A DNA stretch of 64,000 bases from Aurelia coerulea. Its lineage: Eukaryota > Cnidaria > Scyphozoa > Semaeostomeae > Ulmaridae. The position numbers were made by a program, and so were the translations under genes. A model generated the notes under the pieces. The model searched no databases, was not told the DNA's origin, and was given only the letters and a program-made list of their open reading frames with translations. The stretch is from NCBI GenBank assembly GCA_039566865.1, contig CM076960.1:18210501-18274500 (forward strand), in the 5' to 3' direction. Below are positions 10,401 through 18,228 of the stretch, piece after piece (the stretch's first letter is position 1; every line of letters starts with the position of its first letter).

Positions 10401-11675
10401 TGAACATTTGATCTTCAATTTCTATTCGGAGCATGACGTTTTTATATCACACACAAAAATATCTGATTTCATGAAGTATGTATGTATGTATTATTTGCCA
10501 CAATTACGAATATTTACAAGACTATTTTATGATATAGAAATAGATACAATACAAATATACAATTGGAAAATATAAACGTAAAGGAAAACACTCCTAATTA
10601 CAATGGCATGGGATAGCATTGACCTTAACTCTGCTTTCCATAATGGTCAACCCCTTAGAGGTGCTGGTACAACGTAAAAACGTGAGAGCCTCAAAAAAAT
10701 ACAGCATAGAACACGGTTTATAAGACCATACCATGATCGGGAGAGATGATGACAAGTCTTAATAGAATCGACATATATGCCTGTAATGCCTTCTGTTCAG
10801 CTTCTATAAGATAGATGAATACAATTCTCATGGCAAATGTTTCGATCTATCTTTCTTCTTTTGATGTATGTACGTCTTCTCTTTACAATTCACGGTCGCA
10901 TGCAAATAGATTGAGTTAGCCACCTATTCTACGTTTCATGCAATATAAAGCGGGTCTTCTCTGTTTACATATGAGGCCTGGATTGATCTGCTATTAGAAA
11001 TTATTTTGCAATCAGTAATCTTTTTACACTTTGCACTGGAATGGTATTGTTTACAAATCTGATCTACCCGTTATTTGAATAATTGAGCCACAATGACCCC
11101 AGGAAATTTTGTAAAACCCTTAAATGATAAAGAGGCCCTGCTCCGTAGCCTCCGTTGTGATTGCAACGCTATGATGTGATGCCTTTGATGAGAAATCGAA
11201 AGCGAGGCGCGCGATAAAGGCATTACGTTATAGCTTCGCAATCGCAAAAGAGGCTACGGGGCAGGGCCTCTTTATCAATGGGGGGAGGGGTTATACTTTA
11301 TACAATTTCCTGGGGTCCCCGTGATTGGGCTTTGAACAAAAATAGTTTATTTACTGCTAAATTTGTAAAAGTTTGAGCCAAGTATTTTCAGTTTTCGGTA
11401 TCTGTCCCTTTCGATTTGTATAATTTTGTATAATTCATTTTTATTTTATTTTATTATTGTATAATTTGATATAACTTGTACAATTTTCTTTGACAAACTT
11501 TCCAGATTTTCCAGTAGCGGACTTCAAAGGCAAGAAATACTTTGTATTAACGACCATCGGATGGCTTGGCGGGAAGAATAATTTCCTTGGAGTCTGTTAT
11601 TTAACAACTGGTCTTGTCTGCCTTATTGCTGGTTTCATCTCAACTGTGTTGCACATGAAATCGAGGACAAAGTAA
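4491..11675 (+). CDS. TMEM30: TMEM30/CDC50 family protein, diverged tandem copy (6 exons read)
   Basis: CDC50/TMEM30 proteins are beta-subunits of P4-ATPase lipid flippases, needed for their exit from the ER and for their activity. Exons read: 4491-4557, 6249-6382, 6898-7074, 8447-8624, 9805-10170 and 11506-11675. All have AG/GT borders and compatible phases. Order of features: short cytosolic N-terminus; membrane segment 1 in exon 2 (ends FITTNSK); a cysteine-containing ectodomain with MYYQLENFFQ, NHRAYARSKDDEQLYG and APCGALANSIF; a DFIVWMRAATFPKFRKLYR block; then WLGGKNNFLG and membrane segment 2. These blocks are diagnostic of the family. Exon 2 lacks the usual WQPILTA word before segment 1 and reads LDITAST, so this copy has diverged. 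The exon 4 donor (GTTCGT) is weak. A stop lies at 11673-11675, but it overlaps a GTAAGC donor at the same place where the sister gene splices, so the true C-terminus may come from 16029-16050. Confidence 0.85.
4860..4985. mobile_element. Small TAGACT-ended element with 9-bp target duplication
   Basis: Starts TAGACTAACTACTTCAG and ends CATGTAATCAGTCTA. The flanking 9-mers are TATCAATCC on the left and AATCAATCC on the right (8 of 9 identical). Its right half (GTTATAGCGTCCATCA, GCGATAAC) matches the element at 61888-62035 and, inverted, the start of 29229-29796. It lies in intron 1 of the first TMEM30 gene and is non-coding. Confidence 0.7.
5128..5295. repeat. Local tandem and inverted repeat
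   Basis: The word CATGGTAAAAAGTTCCTCGC occurs twice in direct orientation (near 5230 and 5266) and once inverted (near 5130-5155, GGAACTTTTTACCA). This makes a small foldback with a duplicated arm inside intron 1. Confidence 0.6.
5640..5860. repeat. Inverted repeat (hairpin)
   Basis: CACACTAAAGCCTTTCGAACC near 5700 pairs with GGTTCGAAAGGCCTCAGTGTG near 5805-5826, with a second nested pairing of AGAGTGCAACTTTA and TAAAGTCACACTCT. It lies in intron 1 and looks like a non-autonomous element; no target duplication was resolved. Confidence 0.5.
6433..6610 (+). mobile_element. LINE 3' fragment (reverse transcriptase C-terminus)
   Basis: One plus-strand frame reads FGNRAFSLAVATLWNRL, then NIRNSQSIDTFKSRLKTFLF and a stop. 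The R-x-F-x-x-A-x-x-x-W-N-x-L plus TFKSRLKTFLF layout is the C-terminal tail of CR1/L2-like polyproteins, as at 3381-3593. The fragment sits in intron 2 of the first TMEM30 gene and has no catalytic region. Confidence 0.65.
6790..6875. repeat. Half copy of the palindromic repeat family
   Basis: AATCGCTTTGAATTCAGGTG through ACAAAATCTGTCCTTGTT matches the right arm terminus of 11834-12435. It ends only about 20 bases before the exon 3 acceptor of the first TMEM30 gene. Confidence 0.6.
7075..7760. other. Intron 3 stretch, nothing recognised
   Basis: Contains a short (CTGT)n run near 7175-7195 and no matched repeat or coding segment. Confidence 0.45.
7763..7809. repeat. Short tandem repeat of ATGAATCA(T/C)GA-like units
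   Basis: ATGAATCATGAATCACGA words repeat head to tail about three times, giving a short minisatellite in intron 3 of the first TMEM30 gene. Confidence 0.7.
7858..8083. repeat. Foldback element with ~50-bp near-perfect arms
   Basis: GACTTTTCGTCCCTTATTTC at the left pairs with the inverse ending GGGACGAAAAGTCA at the right. The arms continue through CCCTGCGTTCTTTGATTTGC and TGATATCACTT with one or two mismatches, around a ~125-base loop. High arm identity implies a recent insertion or ongoing conversion. Confidence 0.75.
8263..8344. mobile_element. 82-bp hairpin element with 8-bp target duplication
   Basis: Nearly the whole element is a hairpin: TAGCCTGCGCGCAGA at the left, CTGCGTGCAGGCTA at the right, and GGAGGAG/CTCCTCC near the centre. 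The 8-mer GGTTTAGC flanks both sides exactly (8255-8262 and 8345-8352). Related single ends appear near 11770 and 33518. Confidence 0.7.
8643..9132. mobile_element. TA-flanked MITE, right end lost
   Basis: Begins CAGGGTGTCCCAAAAAATTT after TA, and shares ATGCCCCGTTTGCC and GGTCATAGCTCCATCATTTG with 12585-13155 and 34643-35241. The right terminus is missing; similarity stops near GAACATCTGAAG. It starts only 18 bases after exon 4 of the first TMEM30 gene, directly beside that exon's weak donor. A diverged relative lies at about 22990-23400. Confidence 0.65.
9217..9535. repeat. Three-copy ~55-bp tandem unit interrupted by a palindromic insertion
   Basis: The unit GTGTACATACTTCTCACACC with its TAGATGTTTTT(T/C)GGTG continuation occurs near 9225, 9460 and 9515. 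Between units one and two lies an inverted-repeat insert of roughly 9278-9450. Its ends, ATGGGTAGTTAGCAG and ACCAACTACCCAT, match the element at 30558-30780. Confidence 0.6.
10465..10690. repeat. Dispersed repeat, unclassified
   Basis: Begins with a GTATGTATGTATGTA run and continues with TTTGCCACAA, AATAGATACAAT and CCCCTTAGAGGTGCTGGTA words. These recur in order at 35315-35855, where they are split by a foldback insertion. Lies in intron 5 of the first TMEM30 gene. The rest of that intron (10171-10464, 10691-11087) shows nothing else. Confidence 0.6.
11088..11335. repeat. Foldback inverted repeat
   Basis: AAAGAGGCCCTGCTCCGTAG at the left pairs with CTACGGGGCAGGGCCTCTTT at the right. Outer arms CCCCAGGAAATTTTGTA and ACAATTTCCTGGGG extend the pairing. 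Probably a non-autonomous DNA element in intron 5. Confidence 0.65.
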
Positions 11676-11833
11676 GCGAACGTTATTAATCGTAAAGTTA
11701 AAGCGTTTTCTTTACTTTGAAATTGAAAATTTTACATCCTAAAACTGTTATACCGGATGCGCTAAAATTAGCCTGCGCGCCTGCAGACTCTGTCAGAAAA
11801 AATAGGTTCAGACGTTGGAAAATTCCTAGCACC

Positions 11834-12435
11834 TAACAAGGGCAGATTTTGTAATACAATAGCACGAGTTGCTTTTGTTGACACCTCAATTCAAAGCGAT
11901 TAGCGATCACAGACAAAGGAAATTCTATCAACCAGTAATTCAAAACAAACAAAGCCGCAAAAGATTCCCCGAAACTAGTAGGGCAAACTCTTTCCTACTG
12001 CAAGCGAAAGATGGTTTTTAAGAGAAGTTATGTGCTTATAGCGAAAGAAGAAGGGTAAATCTAAAGTTCTGTCGCTTAGATTATGTTTATTTGATTTAGG
12101 AGCTGTTTTGTAATCGTTTCATTTTAAGCCCTAAAGACGTGAGAATTACAATGCCTTCTGCTCCGTTCCTGAATCAAATAAATATAATCTAAGCGACAGA
12201 ACATTAGACTTACCCTTCTTCTTTCGCTATAAGCACATAACTTCTCATAAAAACCATCTTTCGCTTGCACAAGGCGAGAGTTTGCCCTACTAGTTTCGGG
12301 GAAACTTTTGCGGCTTTTTTTGTTTTGAATTACTGGTTGAGAGAATTTCCTTTGTCTGCATCCGTTAATCGTTTTGAATTGAGGTGTCAATCAAACGCAA
12401 CTGTTGCTATTGTATTACAAAATCTGCTCTTGTTA
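11834..12435. mobile_element. Complete 602-bp palindromic foldback element
   Basis: Starts TAACAAGGGCAGATTTTGTA and ends TACAAAATCTGCTCTTGTTA. The arms stay complementary nearly to the centre (for example ACATAACTTCTC near 12233 against its inverse near 12025). This is the best-preserved member of a family with copies at 583-1143 and 21578-22171 and fragments near 6790-6875 and 56170-56420. Open frames inside are by-products of repeat sequence. Confidence 0.75.
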
Positions 12436-12584
12436 TACTGGATCGATTTGGATCACTCATTTTGTTGCTTGATGGGTGAAAGACCAAAGTATCTTTGCGA
12501 TTTTTCTTGTCTTTTAAAAGCCTATACGTCAGTTCTGTCTTAGAGATTCCTTCGCAGGGGGTCCAGGAGTGTCAATAAACACTA

Positions 12585-13155
12585 CAGGGTGTCCCAAAAA
12601 GATTGTGCCCCGTTTGCTTAAAGATCGCAACAAAAGGGTAAAAGATTCTAGCCAAAATTTTATATGATATTGCTCTTTAGGTGTTCAAATAAAGTTTGCT
12701 GCCATCCCCGTAAAACTCCGTTGAAAAATGATGGAGCTATGACCTTCAGAAGACCAAATTTGCCTGGTGACTGAAACCAGCAGTCGGCTATTTTGTCTTA
12801 CAATTTTGCAGTGCTAAGTATCTTCACGAGATGTAAGAAATAATTTCTGCGAGGTCAGAAATAATGGAACTCTCCGAGGATTATCGCAATGTTCACGAAA
12901 GCTATGAAATTGGAGGCTGCTGTTTCATTTTCAATCCATGAAGCTATTTATCGCTCCAAAATAGTAAGACAAAATGGCCGACCGTTGGTTCCAGTGATCG
13001 GGCAAATTTGGTCTCCTGAAGGTCATAGCTCCAATGGCTGTAAACTTTAATTGAAAATCTGAAGAGCAGCATCATGCAAAAGTTTTGCAAGAATCTTTTG
13101 CCGTTTTACCGAAATCTTCAGACAAATAGGGCACAATTTTTTTTGGGACACCCTG
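12585..13155. mobile_element. TA-flanked Tc1/mariner-type MITE
   Basis: Starts CAGGGTGTCCCAAAAAGATT and ends TTTTTTGGGACACCCTG, with TA on both sides (12583-12584, 13156-13157). Interior words GTGCCCCGTTTGC and GGCCGACCG(T/C)TGGTT define a family with 34643-35241 and the truncated 8643-9132. Non-coding. Confidence 0.8.
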
Positions 13156-13754
13156 TAGTTTTGGTTTCTTTGGTTCCCTGTGATCTGGTTTTGTTCCTAT
13201 GATCCGGATCACATGGAAACAAAGAAACCAAAACGATAGTCTTTGCTGACACTCCTGGACTCCATGTGATTCCTTGCGATTTGATTGAGGCCCTTTTGCA
13301 GCCATTTCACAAGAAATTAATATTTGTACATTTGAAATTACTACCAATGTTTTCTTTGCCTGAAAAATGCGAGAAAAATCGCAAAAATACTTCAGTCTTT
13401 TGCTACCAAGAAAAATTCGATTCATTCATATACATCCGATAATCTGAATTCCGTCTTGTCACATGCAAATGCCCGCGAATATCAACAATAGAAATGCTTT
13501 ACAAAGGAATTTTGCGTTTTTGCAAATCTCAGGTGACATCTAATTTGAGCCGGAGTTTAGATTATTTAGTCAAGCTGTCAGTTCAAGCATTACCTGCAAA
13601 TCTCAATGTTTTATGTTATTTCCTTCAGATCTCCCAAAGTCTCGTCATCAGATTATGCTATAGAGTTGAGAAGATTGCCTGGTATATCATAAGAAGTCAA
13701 CAAAGACAGAAGCAGCACTCGGAACTTTGTCAAAAAGCTGACAGCAAAGTAGTA

Positions 13755-14773
13755 CACTCTTTTGTTATAAGAATACTACGGGTGCGCCAAAATAAACTAT
13801 GCACGTTTGGCAGGCCACAATAAATCATAAACTGGACTGATTTTGAAGATTTATGACTTAATCTTTAGCAGAAAGCCTGAATTAGATTTTAAGACTTTTT
13901 GCAAATTTTTCCGTTTTCAGTTTTTAGAGCTAGAAACGAGTTTCTTAAAATGTTCGTTTTCAAAAACATTGAAAACGATCAAAAACCGTCGATCGAATTT
14001 AAAAAGATTCAACATGAATCAATAAAGAGAAAATGTTTTCAGGGGGATTTAGGGGTTTAGAACGAACTCTCGTACAGCAGATTACAATTAATCGATTTCT
14101 ACATCGCAAATTACTACGAACAAGTTCTCTCTTTGTCCATCGATGTTGATTCTTTAGAAAACTTGATCGATGATTTGTGATCGTTTTCAATGTTTTCGAA
14201 AACTAACATTTTAGGAAACTCACTTCTAGCTCTAAAAACTGAAAATGCAAAAATTTTCAAAAGCTCCAAGTATCTAATTCAGGCTTTCTGCTAGCGATTA
14301 AGTCATAAATCTTCAAAATCGGCCCAGTGTACGATTTATTGTGGTCTGCCAAACGTGCATAGTTTATTTTGGCGCACCCGGTATAACTTTTGTCCAGCCT
14401 CAATATTCTTACGAAATTTTCGTTTTGAGCCTTAACATATTCTTAAAGTAGTATAATTTTTTCAAATCTGATATTGTTTCAGAAGAACAAAGTTAAAAGA
14501 AATGTCATGTCATTACGAGGAACTGGTCGAACGAAAGAACAATTTAAGCAATTGTAACAATAAGAATGTTCTTAACGATCATTATGTTTTAAACATGCTT
14601 CTGAAAAAATGAGATACATCAGTCATGAGATTCTCTGTTATGAACATCGCAAAACAGGCAACCGCTGGAAAATGAGACACAAATATGGCTAGCTAAGCCT
14701 GAGCAATATTCTCATGATATTCTTAAAATGTTCATGATTCTGAGCCTGAATATTCTTATAAAAAAGAAAAGTG
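13755..14773. mobile_element. TA-flanked CACTCTTTT-ended element carrying a nested insertion
   Basis: The outer ends CACTCTTTTGTTATAAGAAT and TTCTTATAAAAAAGAAAAGTG are flanked by TA (13753-13754, 14774-14775). The interior after 14381 matches 42954-43498, inverted (CAATATTCTTA, TTTTCGTTTTGAGCCTTAAC). Only 24 bases of the outer element precede a complete second MITE at 13779-14381, which therefore landed later. Confidence 0.75.
13779..14381. mobile_element. CGGGTGCGCCAAAATA-ended MITE nested in another element
   Basis: Long inverted ends run CGGGTGCGCCAAAATAAACT at the left and AGTTTATTTTGGCGCACCCG at the right. Pairing extends about 120 bases inward (GCACGTTTGGCAG, ACAATAAATC, TTGAAGATTTATGACTTAA). 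TA lies at both borders, with one extra G before the right TA. A truncated right-half copy lies at about 26205-26541. Confidence 0.75.
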
Positions 14774-14868
14774 TAGTCTACCAAGTCAACCAGAAAAATG
14801 TGTCCACTATTTGCAAAATTGTGCAGTACAGAATAACCTATCCAACCAATTTGCAAATTTTTTTTCTA

Positions 14869-15451
14869 CTGGGTGTCCCAAAAAATGTATACAGATTTGG
14901 TTGACTCCAGCGATGTGAATTTAGCTTCAATCAATGTCTAATCACTCTCAAAATGTTCCCCAATAGTTAACTTGAACATAGATACTGTGTTTGTTGGTAT
15001 TGGCCCTTTGAGAGCAGAGAAGTTAATCTTCAAAGCTCAAATTTGCCTCTTCCTGCAAAATTTATAGCCTTATGGCCTAAGCAAATTATAAATCAACGAT
15101 AGCCTCGATAACATTCGAACAATATTAGATCTGGTGTTATTCTGTCACCCCCCCCCCCCCAGTCACCCATTGGGCAGTTTCTTAATTTTTCATTAATTTC
15201 AGTTCTTAATTTCAATGTGCTCCAGGAACTTGCTTAGGCCAAAAGACCAAAGCTCTGGTTTGCAGGTGGACACAAATTTTAGCTTTTAAGATTGATATTT
15301 CTGCTCTCAAAGCACCAATACCAACAAACGACGTATCCATGTTCAAGTTGATTATAGAGGAACATTTTGAGAGTGATTAGTCATTGATTAAAGCTAAATT
15401 CACATCGCTGGGGTCAACCAAATCTGTATACATGGGTATTGGGACACCCTG
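14869..15451. mobile_element. TA-flanked Tc1/mariner-type MITE (ACAGATTTGGTTGACT subfamily)
   Basis: Starts CTGGGTGTCCCAAAAAATGT and ends TATTGGGACACCCTG, flanked by TA (14867-14868, 15452-15453). Interior words CAGATTTGGTTGACTC and GTTTGTTGGTATTGG are shared with 38347-38950 and the short copy at 47051-47354. Confidence 0.8.
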
Positions 15452-16028
15452 TATGATCTTAGTGAGGCTTAAACTCAATTTTCAAAATTTTTCTCGTAAT
15501 TTTAGATGCATTGTTTCCTTCTGAAATTTCTTGATATGCCCAAAATCAACTTAAAATTGCTTGCACACAATCATGTAGATTTATACTTTTTGGTGCCCAG
15601 CACTGATGGGGAAGGGAAGCATGATAAACAGTTCAAGAGCTTCTTTTTTACCAGAAAGCAATACCGGAGCTGAGCTAAGAAAACATTAGTTCACCGTTTT
15701 GATTGTTGATCAAAGTGAACCACCAATCACTTATTTTCGTAGAAAAAAGGCCAATGGGAGGTAGTTTTTGGATGTTCTTTATTTGAGATTAAGATAATGC
15801 ATTTTAAATCATGAATGAATCCTCAAAATTAAGTTAAACCCTCAGACAACTGAACTGTAATTTTTCAAATGTGTGTGACAGTTTTTGTATCACAATGTTT
15901 CAAAGAGTGTTCACAATTTTCTGATTCATCCGCTAGGCGCTCGCTAATTACCTTACTGTTTTCGTTTTAAACTTGTGAATATTGCCTTCTTTTGCACTCT
16001 TTGATAACATGCATGTTTGTATATACAG
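15452..16028. other. Gene-free stretch, nothing recognised
   Basis: AT-rich sequence without a matched repeat. Its last ~60 bases are pyrimidine-rich (GCCTTCTTTTGCACTCTTTG) and lead into the candidate acceptor at 16026-16028. Confidence 0.4.
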
Positions 16029-16050
16029 GAAACCTAAAGATGTATGTTAG
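16029..16050 (+). CDS. Candidate terminal exon of the first TMEM30 gene
   Basis: After a pyrimidine-rich tract and TATACAG, 22 bases complete the split codon left by a splice at 11671|GTAAGC and read KKPKDVC then TAG. The sister gene ends the same way: it splices at the equivalent base of exon 6 to a tiny last exon reading SVKDYSKR. Joining all seven exons gives 1110 coding bases (369 residues), in frame. The intron would be 4.4 kb and full of MITEs. The alternative is the stop at 11673-11675. Confidence 0.4.
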
Positions 16051-16489
16051 CCTTGGAAGGCCATTAATTAACTGTTACAGTAATGTTCATTTAAGGGCCA
16101 TTCTTATTGTTTAGATTTTGCAAGTTTGCTATGTAGTTGAGATACAATTTTCACCAATAACCCGCATAATACAATTGTTGTTTTTACGTATATCTTGTCA
16201 TGCTGAAGTATGTATGTTAAATAGACCTAATCGGCTAAGGTTTGTTTGACCCATTTCAAGTCATTTGACCATACTCTTGGGAAGTTTTAGTATTATGCTA
16301 TACTTTGCACTCATGGAACAACTTTGCATGGCATGAAATATGTTAGAGAAATCAAAAGATATTTTAACAAGAGATCGATCACATGACTTGAAATGGGTGT
16401 AAAGTAAACAAACCTTAACCGATTTTGTCCATTGTCATGAAATTTCCACAAGTGAAATTGAAGCTTGGCCACAGCTGTGGGCAGGGGAG

Positions 16490-16790
16490 GATCCAGCCCG
16501 AAGTTGAAGGGGGGGGGCAACTTGCAAAGTGGGCGCCAAATATACGATAGAAATTGAGAAGGCGCGCAAAATTTTTTGGACGCTTTTCAAAGAAAATTCT
16601 TTGATTTACTGCTAAATGATGCCTTGATTTATATGTTTCCCCCATATTTAAATGGAAACAGTTGAAAAATTATGCGTTAGAGTCAGGAAGAGGGGCGCTT
16701 TTCTTGCCAAAAGAGGGGCGCCAAGCTGAGTTTTCATCGTGAAGGGGGGCAATTGCCCCCACTTGCCCCCCTAACTCCGCCACTGGCTCT
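16490..16790. repeat. G-rich dispersed repeat
   Basis: GGATCCAGCCCGAAGTTGAA, a poly-G run, GGCGCGCAAAATTTTTT and GACGCTTTTCAAAGAAAA recur with changes at about 50345-50520. The family is unclassified; no open frame is kept between copies. Confidence 0.5.
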
Positions 16791-16910
16791 GGGAGCACAA
16801 AGCTTTTGGAAAAGGATTACCAATTGAGTTTGAAAAATTAACACAATGTGTTTATGTGCCATCGAAGAAAACTGTCCGAACTCCTCGACCATTAGCCTGA
16901 TAACCAGACC

Positions 16911-16950
16911 CGATTTAAAATTTGAAATTAGGTCTGGTTATCAGGCTTCT
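16911..16950. repeat. Short hairpin
   Basis: GCCTGATAACCAGACC and GGTCTGGTTATCAGGC form a perfect 16-bp stem around a short AT-rich loop. Too small to classify; possibly a minimal hairpin transposon. Confidence 0.5.
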
Positions 16951-17560
16951 CGACCAATTGCTCATTGAGAATGCAATGTTTGGAGTGGAAATCTGGTTTT
17001 TTTTAGCATCGGTCATTTCGTTGTCGATTCTCGACCAATTTTACAAAAGTGCCACATCAAGAATCTTTCCAAATAGGCTTTGAATACAGGGTTCCCGAAA
17101 AAACTCGCACAATTTTGCGTTGTTGAAGAAAAGACTCATTTCTAATCATCTCAAATGTACACAATTTATCATTCAAACTTTGATCCTTCATTCAATAAAT
17201 TCGACTGAAATTTTATTGAGGCAGACTTTAGAATGGTTGTATTCTCACTGTTTGGTTTATCAGATTTGGTTTACAGTAATGGTTTAACGGATTTCTGATC
17301 TGTAACCACGCCAACAATCGTCCGACAGCGAGGATGGAAGTCCGGACAGGGGGCTAAAATGGCTATGCAGTTTTGATATGTCATTTTGCCAAATTCCTTC
17401 CGAAAATAATCCAAAATTTCATCCGACGGAGGGGCTAGATGCTTCTGAGGGAAGGGCTGTGTTTGCCAGGCCCCACCCTGGCGTCACCCCTGACTTGCAA
17501 GTTTTAAGCGTTATGTACTTATCGCTTATAAAGCATTAGCTGAATGATCTGAGACATCTA

Positions 17561-17949
17561 CACTCATTTTTTTTCATAAGAAACCGCTTATAAGAAACGG
17601 TAGGCTCAATTTTTCGAAAGCTTAGAAACAACCCTACCTGAATTGAAAAGAGCTAAGAAACTTCTGCAATTTTCAGTTTTAATTTTCCTGTCACACTCAA
17701 AAATATTTTGACATTGTGCAGTTAAAGGAACCGTTTGGACATTATTTTGAGTGCGAATCATGTTATTTACTCGTTTTGAGATTTTACTAAGTAATTTGGG
17801 AGCTCTTTAGACAAGAAAAAATCAACTGTAAACTTCCGGCAATAAAAATATAAGAAACACGTAAGAAACTTGTGGTAGCAAAATGGCCCAAAAATTTAAG
17901 AAACTGCCTACCAGTCCCGGACCTTAGTTTCTTATAAAAAAAATGAGTG
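17561..17949. mobile_element. AAGAAAC-rich TA-flanked MITE
   Basis: Starts CACTCATTTTTTTTCATAAG and ends TTCTTATAAAAAAAATGAGTG, flanked by TA (17559-17560, 17950-17951). The interior carries many AAGAAAC/GTTTCTT words. Same family as 42258-42676 and 53197-53566. Confidence 0.8.
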
Positions 17950-18228
17950 TACTGAAACATCTGCGCCAGCGCCACCTCGATTTTATTTATTTGTTTCAAA
18001 AGCTGAGCAACAAACGTCTGATCGATCAGCTTCTTATAAAACGTAATTTTGATGAAATCACGCGGATGTTTGAAATCATGAAATAGCTCCCAAACTCTGA
18101 AGGAAGTACTGGAAGGTATTTGTCTCCATAGTTACGGAAATCGAAAGCGAAATACGTTGTTGCGGAGGATCCTTGCGAAGGAGGAGGGAGGATTGTTCAC
18201 AGCAAAGCAGAAGGTTTTGAAATCCAAG

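Noticed and set aside
10465..10500. (GTAT)n run as an independent microsatellite
   Set aside because: The same sequence context recurs at 35315, so the run belongs to a dispersed repeat.
18157..18228. Upstream ATG extending TMEM30A by 24 residues
   Set aside because: In frame and not excluded, but the extension is atypical for the family. The ATG at 18229 gives an N-terminus of usual length.
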